This document shows, in pieces, positions 1 through 5,802 of a stretch of 6,142 bases of DNA. The DNA lies in contig DATEMK010000402.1 of the NCBI GenBank assembly GCA_035275625.1, positions 1-6,142 on the forward strand. Reading direction: 5' to 3'. How positions within the stretch are numbered: the stretch's first letter is position 1; every line of letters starts with the position of its first letter. A program made the translations under genes and the position numbers. The notes beneath the pieces are model-generated. The model saw nothing but the letters and a program-made list of their open reading frames with translations, made no database searches and was not told the DNA's origin. This DNA is from DATEMK01 sp035275625. GTDB lineage: Bacteria > Bacteroidota > Bacteroidia > AKYH767-A > OLB10.

Positions 1-493
1 TAACAACTCCACGCTCTTTATCAATTTCTACAGAATCAAATGTGGCATTATGCGCCCAGTCTTCAAGAATCTGTAAAGCCTTGGTTACATACATTTCAGA
101 ATCTGTCGGCACTTGTAATTTATAAACAGTTTCATCAAAGCTGGTGTAGGCATTCAGGTCAGCACCAAATTTTGTTCCGATGGATTCGAGATAATCCACC
201 AATTCACTCTTTTTAAAATTTTTTGTTCCGTTAAAGCACATGTGTTCGCAAAAGTGCGCGAGACCCTGCTGGTCGTCATTTTCTGCGGTGCTTCCTACAT
301 TAACTGCAATGCGAAGCTCTGCGCGTTTTTCGGGTTTTGCATTATAACGGATGTAATATTTCATTCCGTTGGCAAGTGTGCCGTATCGTACTTTAGGATC
401 GGTGGGAAGAGGAGTGTTAAGATCAGTTGTTTGCGCATAAGAGAAATTCAAATACCCTAAAACCGAAATAAATAAATACAATAGTTTTTTCAT
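1..493 (-). CDS. M16 family zinc peptidase (pitrilysin/insulinase, PqqL-like), N-terminal part
   Basis: This is the first 164 residues of a gene that continues past the left edge. I read it by translating the minus strand from the ATG at 493-491. It opens with a signal peptide (MKKLLYLFISVLGYLNFSYA, probable cleavage before Q21), so the product is exported to the periplasm or envelope. Residues 35-164 match the start of an M16 peptidase: LANGMKYYIR at 40-49, then the inverted zinc motif H80-F-C-E83-H84 followed by MCFNGTKNF, then GADLNAYTSFDETVY at 110-124, and DKERGVV at 158-164. H80 and H84 are predicted zinc ligands and E83 the catalytic base. E160 lines up with the conserved glutamate of the E-R-x-V-V segment; the third zinc ligand would lie about seven residues later, outside the window. 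Bacteroidota homologues with this N-terminus are usually over 900 residues with two or more M16 domains, so most of the gene is unseen. The family degrades peptides. No clear Shine-Dalgarno precedes the ATG. Substrate unknown. Confidence 0.93.
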   Translation of the reverse strand, partial: MKKLLYLFISVLGYLNFSYAQTTDLNTPLPTDPKVRYGTLANGMKYYIRYNAKPEKRAELRIAVNVGSTAENDDQQGLAHFCEHMCFNGTKNFKKSELVDYLESIGTKFGADLNAYTSFDETVYKLQVPTDSEMYVTKALQILEDWAHNATFDSVEIDKERGVV

Positions 494-518
494 GGTAATC
501 TTAGTTTTAAATTTTGGG

Positions 519-550
519 TGAAAGTAATAGAAAGAATATAGTCCGGCAAA
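519..550 (-). promoter_or_regulatory. Probable promoter of the M16 peptidase gene
   Basis: On the minus strand TTTG (550-547) is followed after 20 bases by TACTTTCA (526-519). The Bacteroidota primary-sigma consensus is TTTG, about 19 bases, TAnnTTTG. The -33 box is exact; the -7 box matches 4 of its 6 defined positions. The -7 box ends 25 bases upstream of the ATG at 493. This is pattern matching only. Confidence 0.35.
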
Positions 551-604
551 TCCTGAGATACTTTTCACTTTTCTTTCACATACTTATGTAGGAATAAAGC
601 ACAA

Positions 605-634
605 CCTTAAACTTTAAACCTTAAACCTTAAACC
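605..634. repeat. Short tandem heptamer repeat (CCTTAAA, four copies)
   Basis: Four head-to-tail heptamers lie at 605-611, 612-618, 619-625 and 626-632, followed by CC. Three are CCTTAAA; the second is CTTTAAA. The array is in the divergent intergenic region, about 10 bases upstream of the suspected kynA -7 element, so copy-number change would alter promoter spacing or upstream DNA. It may equally be simple low-complexity sequence. Confidence 0.6.
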
Positions 635-643
635 TCTTTTACC

Positions 644-651
644 TAACTTTA
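644..651 (+). promoter_or_regulatory. Possible -7 promoter element for kynA
   Basis: TAACTTTA matches the Bacteroidota -7 consensus TAnnTTTG at all defined positions except the last G. It would give a short leader of about 12-15 bases before the ATG at 671. The expected -33 position falls inside the CCTTAAA repeat array and has no clear TTTG, so support is weak. Confidence 0.3.
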
Positions 652-670
652 TCCCCTTAAAAATTACACA

Positions 671-1666
671 ATGGCTCTTTCTCCCGAAGTTATAAAACGC
701 ATTGAAGAATTAGAAAAAAAGTATGCTGTCATGGGGCAGGATATGGTATCTTATCTTGACGGGTTGCTGTATTCAAATTACCTGACGTACTGGGATTATA
801 CGCACGTGGATACTCTTTTGACGCTGCAAAATCCAAAAACTGATTTCCCTGACGAACACATTTTTATTATTTATCACCAGATCACGGAGTTGTATTTCAA
901 GCTGTCACTGCATGAGCTGGAGCAGGTTGCACATAACGGAAGAAATGTTCTTGAAACAGGCGAAGATTTGGGATGGAAAGAAAAATTAGATGTGAATTTT
1001 TTTGTTGAACATCTCAACCGCGTGAACCGTTATTTTGAAGCATTGACCAAATCGTTTGATATAATGGTGGACGGAATGGAGCCGCAGCAGTTTTTAAAAT
1101 TCCGGATGGCATTGCTTCCTGCCAGCGGGTTTCAAAGCGCGCAGTACAGGCTGATAGAAATATCCTGCACTGATTTTATCCGTCTTATTAATAAGGATGA
1201 ACGCGCGAGGTTTGAAAAACAAATAGATTCATTTGAAAACATGTTTGAATTTGTTTATTGGAGCAAAGGAGCCTGTGATCTTGAAACAGGAAAAAAAACA
1301 TTGACGCTGAAACAGTTTGAAAAAAAATATTTACAGCAGTTTATTGAACACGCAGAAGAATACAAAGAAAAAAATATCTGGAAAAAATATAAATCGCTTT
1401 CGCAGGAAGATCAGCAAAATCCAAAGCTGGTGGAGGCGCTGCGCCAGCTTGATGTAAATGTAAATGTCAACTGGCCCCTCGTGCATTACAAATCTGCAGT
1501 GCGTTATTTGCAATCAAAAAAGGAAGATATTCCGGCAACAGGCGGAACCAACTGGCAGAAATATTTGCCCCCGCGTTTTCAAAAACGCATTTTTTATCCT
1601 GAGTTGTGGAAACCTGAAGAATTGAATGAATGGGGAAAGGCATGGGTGGAGCAGGTAATTGGGTAA
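671..1666 (+). CDS. kynA: Tryptophan 2,3-dioxygenase
   Basis: This haem enzyme oxidises L-tryptophan with O2 to N-formylkynurenine, the first step of the kynurenine pathway (tryptophan breakdown or de novo NAD synthesis), in the cytoplasm. The 331-residue product has the family landmarks in order: YLTYWDYTHVDTLL (37-50), FIIYHQITELYFKL (65-78), where H69 corresponds to the active-site histidine H55 of the Xanthomonas enzyme, and FRMALLPASGFQSAQYR (144-160), where R145 matches the substrate-carboxylate arginine R117. Near the C-terminus, H272 in WPLVHYKSAV is the expected proximal haem ligand, ATGGT (289-293) is the substrate loop, and YPELW (309-313) matches the usual FPEL ending. Length is slightly above the common 280-300 residues. 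The ATG is preceded by an A-rich stretch without a Shine-Dalgarno, as is usual in this phylum. No other kynurenine-pathway gene (formamidase, kynureninase, kynurenine monooxygenase) lies in the window, so it appears to stand alone. The gene is convergent with the GT9 gene and separated from it by a hairpin. Confidence 0.96.
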   Translation: MALSPEVIKRIEELEKKYAVMGQDMVSYLDGLLYSNYLTYWDYTHVDTLLTLQNPKTDFPDEHIFIIYHQITELYFKLSLHELEQVAHNGRNVLETGEDLGWKEKLDVNFFVEHLNRVNRYFEALTKSFDIMVDGMEPQQFLKFRMALLPASGFQSAQYRLIEISCTDFIRLINKDERARFEKQIDSFENMFEFVYWSKGACDLETGKKTLTLKQFEKKYLQQFIEHAEEYKEKNIWKKYKSLSQEDQQNPKLVEALRQLDVNVNVNWPLVHYKSAVRYLQSKKEDIPATGGTNWQKYLPPRFQKRIFYPELWKPEELNEWGKAWVEQVIG

Positions 1667-1677
1667 TTAATGAAAAT

Positions 1678-1710
1678 ACCTTTTCCAAAGTTTAAAACTT
1701 TGGAAAAGGT
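1678..1710. terminator. Perfect 16-bp hairpin, probable bidirectional terminator
   Basis: The left arm 1678-1693 and right arm 1695-1710 are exact reverse complements around a one-base centre at 1694 (in practice a few innermost bases form the loop). The core is ACCTTTTCCAAAG and its complement. It starts 11 bases after the kynA stop, and its last base, 1710, is also the last base of the GT9 stop codon. Neither side has a strong T-tract: the plus side reads cacccgatt, while the minus side reads tattttcatt, slightly more terminator-like. Its position between two convergent genes supports transcription termination for both. Confidence 0.72.
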
Positions 1711-2678
1711 CACCCGATTGCTTTTATTATTTCTCCCTCATCAATCTCCCTCATGCACCTGAAATGAACTTTCGGACATTTATCAAACCCGATTTTTGAA
1801 CAGGGACGGCAGTACAAATTTTCTACTTCTGCAATTTTTGATTCTTCTGTGTTATAAGGATACATGCCGAACTCCGGAATGGTATTTCCCCAGACCGAAA
1901 TAATTCTTTTTTTGAATGCCGCTGCAATGTGCATGAAGCCGGTGTCGTGCGTGATGATGGTGTGAGCGTACTTCACGATTGCAGCTGATTGGTTGACGCT
2001 GAATTTTCCGCAGGCGTTGAAAATAGAAGTCGGAGATGAGGCGATTATATTTTCTGCAATTTGATAATCTTCTTTTCCTCCGATTAATATAACAGGGAAA
2101 TTTATTTTGCTGCAGATGGAAATTATTTTTTCAACGGGAAGTTTTTTTGTGTTGTGCTTTGCACCGATTACAAAACCGATATAGCCTTGCTGATGAGAAG
2201 GGGGAAGCTGTTGAATTATTTTTTCGTCTTCTGGTATTATGAAATAATCCAATCCCGCCCCGTCATTTTCCACTTCGAAACTTTTTACTGTTTCAAAATA
2301 GCGGTCTACAATATGTTTTTGAGGAAGGGTGTTTATTTTAAAATTTACGATCAGCCATTTTTGAAAATTTATTTTGCTGAAAGCATAAGACCTTTTCATC
2401 AGCCGCAGCTTTATGATGAAAGTGCGCAGGTTGTGATGCAGGTCAATGATGTAATTGTAGTTTTCGGATTTTAATTGTTTGACAGTTGCATCAAGGTCAT
2501 TTTCAAAATAAATTTTTTTATCAATGTACGGATTGTGTTCAATGATTTCTCTGAAAGATGTTTTTGTGAGGAAATGAACCTCCGCATCTTTCACCTGTTT
2601 TTTAAGACAGCGGATAACCGGTGTGGTGAGGACAATGTCACCGATGGAGCTGAAACGGATGATTAAAAATTTAGGCAC
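1710..2678 (-). CDS. Glycosyltransferase family 9 (heptosyltransferase-type)
   Basis: The 322-residue protein belongs to GT9, enzymes that transfer ADP-heptose or related sugars onto the lipopolysaccharide core at the inner face of the cytoplasmic membrane. The N-terminal Rossmann domain opens with FLIIRFSSIGDIVLTTPVIR (4-23), containing the GT9 R-x-S-x-G-D signature; D14 is the expected catalytic base. The nucleotide-sugar domain holds GAKHNTKKLP (172-181, with the conserved Lys region), VILIGGKED (196-204), HDTGFMHIAAAF (244-255) and WGNT (263-266). The C-terminus carries C290-x2-C293, C301-P and C308, a cysteine/histidine-rich tail. The acceptor and the exact sugar cannot be told from sequence. 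The start is GTG: the frame has a TAG 24-26 bases upstream, immediately after an ATG, so no upstream ATG start is possible, and the conserved domain begins at residue 3. The gene lies 43 bases after the peroxidase gene and may be read through from it or from its own promoter. A degraded copy of its 5' end lies at 5803-5856. Confidence 0.93.
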   Translation of the reverse strand: MPKFLIIRFSSIGDIVLTTPVIRCLKKQVKDAEVHFLTKTSFREIIEHNPYIDKKIYFENDLDATVKQLKSENYNYIIDLHHNLRTFIIKLRLMKRSYAFSKINFQKWLIVNFKINTLPQKHIVDRYFETVKSFEVENDGAGLDYFIIPEDEKIIQQLPPSHQQGYIGFVIGAKHNTKKLPVEKIISICSKINFPVILIGGKEDYQIAENIIASSPTSIFNACGKFSVNQSAAIVKYAHTIITHDTGFMHIAAAFKKRIISVWGNTIPEFGMYPYNTEESKIAEVENLYCRPCSKIGFDKCPKVHFRCMREIDEGEIIKAIG

Positions 2679-2713
2679 CTGGGTGGTCTTTTGACAAACC
2701 TACATGATTTTTT
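2627..2713 (-). repeat. Direct repeat, copy A (GT9 leader and first 18 codons)
   Basis: This segment aligns without gaps to 5805-5891 at a constant offset of 3178 bases. By hand count 67 of 76 bases match over 2638-2713, and about 74 of 87 over the whole span. It covers the first 18 codons of the intact GT9 gene and 35 bases of its leader. Similarity stops 8 bases before the end of the peroxidase gene on one side, and at codon 18 of GT9 on the other. Confidence 0.93.
2695..2702 (-). promoter_or_regulatory. Possible -7 promoter element for the GT9 gene
   Basis: On the minus strand TAGGTTTG fits the -7 consensus TAnnTTTG exactly and sits 16 bases before the GTG start. No TTTG is found at the expected -33 position, which falls at the peroxidase stop codon. 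The equivalent position in the repeat copy at 5873-5880 reads TAGGTTGG, one defined base away. Read-through from the upstream peroxidase operon is an alternative. Confidence 0.35.
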
Positions 2714-2721
2714 CTAAACGT

Positions 2722-3777
2722 TCAGTCCGGTTTACTGAATTCAGGATTTGAAATGAATGCAGAATCAGAAAGTGTCAGCAGGAAAGCGATTATTTTATTT
2801 TTGTCCCCGCCTGTCAACTTTGCTCCGCCCTGATGAGCAAACCCCATCTTTGAATCTATGTTAGCGCTTTGCTGAACGCCTTCGCTGTAAAAATCCAAAA
2901 CCTCTTCCAGTGTTTTAAATCTTCCATCGTGCATATAAGGAGCGGTGAATGCAAGGTTTCTCAAAGAGGGAACAATGAATTTTCCATTATCGGTCAAATT
3001 GCCTGTTACCGCCCCTCTGCCTTTGTCTTTATAATCTTGTGCGTCAGAAATTGCATCAAGCCCGTTATTGCTGAACACTAAAGTGGTTCCCAAAACATCT
3101 CCGTCTGTAATATGACAATGAATACAATCTCCTTTTGTCTGGTCGTTCACAAATACAAATCCATCATACTCGTCTTTCGTGAATGAACCCTGCCCGTTCA
3201 ATACTTTGTCATACTTTGATTGATACGAAATTAAGGTTCGTAAGAATTGGGCAATTGCATTTGCGACCTGGACGCTGTCTATTTTTTGATTGCCGAATGC
3301 CTGTGTGAACATTTGTTTGTAAAACTTATTTGTTTCTAAACGGCCTGCTGCAACCCGCCATTGTAAATTCATTTCATCAATGGCTCTAACGGGGTGTAAT
3401 ATTTGCTCTTCAATGCCTGTTGCCCTGCCGTCCCAAAAAAATGCAGGGTACCAGGCAAGGTTGAACAACGGCATGGTGTTCCGTTTCATCAATGCTCCGT
3501 TTCTTCCATTACTGAAACCGTTTGGTGAATCGCTGAAAGCGAATTGTTGTTTGTGGCAGTTTGCACACGACATGGAACTGTCAATACTTAAAACAGGATC
3601 GTAGAATAAATACCTGCCTAACTTAACTCCTTCTACCGTTACAGGATTGTTTCCTGCAACAGGCATCTTTGGAAAAAGCTTTAGCTCCGGAAACCTGTAA
3701 GGTGTGGTCGCAAATTTTCCGCTGAAGCCGAAAATAAAAAGAGAAACGACAGCAAGAAAAAATCCAGTCTTGCGCAT
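2722..3777 (-). CDS. Dihaem cytochrome c peroxidase / MauG-family protein
   Basis: The 351-residue exported dihaem c-type cytochrome probably reduces hydrogen peroxide with electrons from a small cytochrome, or performs a MauG-like oxidation, in the periplasm. Residues 1-23 form a signal peptide with hydrophobic core FFLAVVSLFIFGF. Two haem-binding CXXCH motifs are present: C71-A-N-C74-H75 in the N-terminal domain and C218-I-H-C221-H222 in the C-terminal domain. Family motifs include VKLGRYLFYDPVLS (51-64), RNTMPLFNLA (99-108), FFWDGRATGIEEQ (113-125) and VPSLRNLAFTAPYMHDGRF (269-287). Length fits the 320-380 typical of the family. I chose the ATG at 3777 because the signal peptide starts there; an in-frame TTG at 3801 would add 8 charged/polar residues and overlap the upstream gene. 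The T9SS-protein gene ends 7 bases upstream, so the two are almost certainly one operon. Peroxidase versus MauG-like activity cannot be decided from the motifs. Confidence 0.93.
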   Translation of the reverse strand: MRKTGFFLAVVSLFIFGFSGKFATTPYRFPELKLFPKMPVAGNNPVTVEGVKLGRYLFYDPVLSIDSSMSCANCHKQQFAFSDSPNGFSNGRNGALMKRNTMPLFNLAWYPAFFWDGRATGIEEQILHPVRAIDEMNLQWRVAAGRLETNKFYKQMFTQAFGNQKIDSVQVANAIAQFLRTLISYQSKYDKVLNGQGSFTKDEYDGFVFVNDQTKGDCIHCHITDGDVLGTTLVFSNNGLDAISDAQDYKDKGRGAVTGNLTDNGKFIVPSLRNLAFTAPYMHDGRFKTLEEVLDFYSEGVQQSANIDSKMGFAHQGGAKLTGGDKNKIIAFLLTLSDSAFISNPEFSKPD

Positions 3778-3784
3778 AACACCG

Positions 3785-4705
3785 TTACTGTTTGCGTACA
3801 ATTACAGGAACCGTTTCGGAACGAATGTTTGTTTTTATTTTCAACAAATAAATTCCGTCTTCATATTTGCCTGCATCAAACCAAAATTTGGTAGGAATAT
3901 TTTTCCATTGCTCCACTGCTTTGCCCTGCGGGTTGACCAGTTCCATGTGCTCAATGATGTGAAACTCCATCAGCTTTTCCGCCTCAATGTGAATGATGTT
4001 GTTTGCCGGGTTAGGATACACATTCAAGTAGCTGGTTTGATTTACGTCTTTCACAGTATGAATCATTGTAACGTGCGCCATCATGTTGTCAATCATCCAG
4101 CCCTCCTTGTTATTATCAACCGAATCGGATTTCAAATTAAAACGGAAACGGATGGTGTCGGGATTAAAGTTCATCCATGAAAGGTCAAAGCACAGCCAGA
4201 TGTCCCTCCATGTTGAATCCGTTCCGCTGAAAGCATATTCACCTGTGGTGAGCGTGTCCTGGTTTGCAACCTGGAAACCATAAAAATTATAGACAAACGG
4301 ATTGTTAAAGGCATTTTGCCATGTATTTCCGCTGTCAATGGAGAATTCAACAATACCTCCGTCATAATCAGCATCCATATCAAGCTTCTGCTTCCATTGC
4401 AAAGCCATGATCCCCCACGGCACAAATTGATTATAGATTTTTATTCTGAAAATTGAAGTGTTGTTCATGGGGTAATTGTTAATCGTGTCGGTTACGATGG
4501 CATTTGGTAACGTAGCCGCGCTGTTAAATATAATTTTCTGCGGTGTCCCTATTTGCCAGATGTTAGAGCTGCTGGTGTCCAGGAACACATTGACGGAGTT
4601 GTTAAATATCGTGTCAGCACCGTCAAAATACTGCGTGTAAAATTGTGCCGTTGAAGAACGGACAATTAGAATGAGAAGAATTGTTGTAAAGTAGAGTTTA
4701 ATCAT
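3785..4705 (-). CDS. Secreted protein with T9SS type A C-terminal sorting domain
   Basis: This 306-residue protein is exported by Sec and then probably carried across the outer membrane by the type IX secretion system. Residues 1-20 are a signal peptide (IKLYFTTILLILIV then R-S-S-T-A, cleavage before Q21). The middle region (about 25-215) looks like a beta-sandwich: MDADYDGGIVEFSIDSGNTW (110-129) and EGWMIDNMMAH (201-211) resemble the D-x-D-G-G-x-V-E-x-S-x-D-x-G-x-x-W and G-W-x-I-D-D-x strands of MAM/jelly-roll-like domains in bacteroidete extracellular proteins. Residues 226-306 fit the T9SS sorting domain: YLNVYPNPANNIIHIE at its start, a central NPQGK turn, then DAGKYEDGIYLLKI and a basic end VPVIVRKQ. 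No catalytic domain is recognisable, so its role is unknown (adhesion, binding or surface coat are possible). The ATG at 4705 is preferred over an upstream GTG/TTG-type extension to 4816, because it begins the signal peptide and lies about 30 bases downstream of a good promoter. Confidence 0.9.
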   Translation of the reverse strand: MIKLYFTTILLILIVRSSTAQFYTQYFDGADTIFNNSVNVFLDTSSSNIWQIGTPQKIIFNSAATLPNAIVTDTINNYPMNNTSIFRIKIYNQFVPWGIMALQWKQKLDMDADYDGGIVEFSIDSGNTWQNAFNNPFVYNFYGFQVANQDTLTTGEYAFSGTDSTWRDIWLCFDLSWMNFNPDTIRFRFNLKSDSVDNNKEGWMIDNMMAHVTMIHTVKDVNQTSYLNVYPNPANNIIHIEAEKLMEFHIIEHMELVNPQGKAVEQWKNIPTKFWFDAGKYEDGIYLLKIKTNIRSETVPVIVRKQ

Positions 4706-4741
4706 GCGGTTTGAATTTAGATTGTTAGAGAAATTGCATAT

Positions 4742-4772
4742 CAAAAGTAACCTAAATAACAAACTTTTCAAA
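4742..4772 (-). promoter_or_regulatory. Bacteroidota-type promoter for the T9SS protein/peroxidase operon
   Basis: On the minus strand TTTG (4772-4769) is followed after exactly 19 bases by TACTTTTG (4749-4742). This fits the published Bacteroidetes consensus TTTG-N19-TAnnTTTG at every defined position. The predicted transcription start near 4735 would leave a leader of about 30 bases before the ATG at 4705. The placement also supports that ATG over longer in-frame extensions, which would start upstream of the promoter. Confidence 0.7.
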
Positions 4773-4795
4773 AAAACTTTTACGCATGATATGTT

Positions 4796-4860
4796 GCCAC
4801 GAAGACACAAAGACACGAAGCTTCACAAAATTCTCCTTAGTGTCTTTGTGCCTTTGCGGC
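4796..4860. repeat. Imperfect inverted repeat, dispersed intergenic-repeat type
   Basis: Arms 4796-4816 and 4840-4860 are reverse complements with 3 mismatches in 21, around a 23-base spacer that contains the palindrome GAAGCTTC. Each arm carries the repeated unit (GACACAAA, GACACGAA / TGTCTTTG, TGCCTTTG). From memory, sequences of the type CCACGAAGACACAAAG...CTTTGTGCCTTTG recur between genes in many bacterial genomes, especially Bacteroidota; I could not check this. It lies between divergent genes, so a terminator role is unlikely; it is more likely a dispersed palindromic repeat. Confidence 0.75.
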
Positions 4861-4954
4861 AGAAAGAGGAAATGTAAATGAAAAATTATTGTTAAACTAT
4901 AAAAGATTTTGCCCCGGAAATTGAAAAAAAAATAAAAAATTCTATCATATTTTT

Positions 4955-4962
4955 TACTTTCG
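4955..4962 (+). promoter_or_regulatory. Possible -7 promoter element for the methyltransferase gene
   Basis: TACTTTCG matches TAnnTTTG at 5 of 6 defined positions. It lies 20 bases before the ATG at 4983, within an A/T-rich tract. No TTTG is present at the expected -33 distance; the nearest TTG is at 4921. Moderate support only. Confidence 0.38.
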
Positions 4963-4982
4963 CATTCTAAAAATGAAGCAGG

Positions 4983-5795
4983 ATGAATCCAAATAAAGCA
5001 TTATGGGAAAAAGGTGATTTCACACGCATCGCAGACAGCATGCGCGAAAGCGGTACTGCGCTTGCCGCCAAACTGGGAATCACCAAAGGCATGAACGTTC
5101 TTGATCTCGGTTGCGGTGATGGCACCACAGCCATCCCTGAAGCAAAACTGGGAGCGAATGTTACAGGCGTTGATATAGCAAGGAACCTGGTTGAAGCAGG
5201 AAACAGACGCGCAAAAGCGGAAGGGCTTACCAACTGCATCTTTCAGGAAGGCGATGCAACAGATTTAAATGAACTGAAGGACCAGAGTTTTGATCTTGTG
5301 GTAAGCATCTTTGGCGCCATGTTCGCTCCAAAGCCCTTTGATGTGGCGAAGGAAATGGTTCGTGTTACCCGCCCAGGCGGAAGAATAGTGATGGGAAACT
5401 GGATACCGGGTGATCCCACGCTGGTAGCGCAAATACTAAAGATCAGCTCTGCCTATACACCACCACCACCGGAGGGTTTCATCAGCCCGATGCTGTGGGG
5501 TGTAGAGAGCCATGTTACAGAACGCTTTGAAAAGGCCGGCATAGCAAAAGAAAACATATCATTCGTTAAAGATACTTTTACATTTAACTACCCTTATTCA
5601 CCAACAGAATTAGTGAACACGTTCAAGAACTACTATGGCCCTACCATGAATGCTTTTGAAGCGGCTGAAAAGAATGGCAAGGCTCCGGAACTTCAGCATG
5701 AGTTAGAAGTTTTGTTTAACAGCCAGAACAAAAGCACCACACCTGGTACTACTTCTATATCCGCCACTTTTTTAAGGGTGACGGTTATGCGGTGA
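4983..5795 (+). CDS. Class I SAM-dependent methyltransferase
   Basis: This is a 270-residue cytoplasmic methyltransferase of the Rossmann-fold type. Motif I is VLDLGCGDGTTAI (39-51), binding S-adenosylmethionine; the acidic residue after strand 2 is D64 in VTGVDIA (60-66); GDATDL (90-95) is the adenine-contacting motif II; FDLVVSIFGAMFAP (103-116) and RVTRPGGRIVMGNW (127-140) are the post-I strands. The C-terminal part (PPPPEGF at 160-166, LWG, then TTSISATFLRVTV at 256-268) is typical of a widespread uncharacterised family whose members start with a similar N-x-x-K-A-L-W-E-K-G-D-F sequence. The substrate is unknown. The ATG at 4983 fits the family start; an ATG at 4973 is out of frame. The gene is richer in G+C than its neighbours (for example 34 of 60 bases at 5041-5100 against 20 of 60 at 961-1020 in kynA), which suggests it was acquired by transfer. 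Its end abuts a broken GT9 copy, so it may mark a rearrangement junction. Confidence 0.92.
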   Translation: MNPNKALWEKGDFTRIADSMRESGTALAAKLGITKGMNVLDLGCGDGTTAIPEAKLGANVTGVDIARNLVEAGNRRAKAEGLTNCIFQEGDATDLNELKDQSFDLVVSIFGAMFAPKPFDVAKEMVRVTRPGGRIVMGNWIPGDPTLVAQILKISSAYTPPPPEGFISPMLWGVESHVTERFEKAGIAKENISFVKDTFTFNYPYSPTELVNTFKNYYGPTMNAFEAAEKNGKAPELQHELEVLFNSQNKSTTPGTTSISATFLRVTVMR

Positions 5796-5802
5796 GAAGG
5801 AA

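Noticed and set aside
242..460. 72-residue plus-strand open frame
   Set aside because: It is antisense to the M16 peptidase, whose HxxEH motif and signal peptide clearly mark the coding strand.
559..566. TACTTTTC as a plus-strand -7 promoter element for kynA
   Set aside because: It matches 5 of 6 defined positions but lies 105 bases from the ATG with no TTTG at the -33 distance; the element at 644-651 is better placed.
2154..2666. Two plus-strand open frames inside the GT9 gene
   Set aside because: Both are antisense to strong GT9 motifs and show no recognisable protein features.
3778..3801. TTG start for the peroxidase gene at 3801, overlapping the upstream gene
   Set aside because: The ATG at 3777 begins a normal signal peptide; the extra 8 residues add nothing recognisable.
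3704..4180. 158-residue plus-strand open frame
   Set aside because: It is antisense to the well-supported peroxidase and T9SS-protein genes, has no recognisable domain, and its His/Val-rich composition is typical of a shadow frame.
4706..4816. Extension of the T9SS-protein frame by 37 residues to 4816
   Set aside because: It would run through the inverted repeat and upstream of the best promoter, and would place a non-signal sequence before a perfect signal peptide that begins at the ATG at 4705.
4973..4996. Seven-codon open frame just before and overlapping the methyltransferase start (leader peptide candidate)
   Set aside because: It starts within a few bases of the predicted transcription start, has no codon pattern of an attenuator and no ribosome binding site; chance is the simpler reading.
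4967..5239. 90-residue minus-strand open frame rich in Ser/Ala/Pro
   Set aside because: It is antisense to the SAM-binding motifs of the methyltransferase; its composition comes from the G+C-richer complementary strand.
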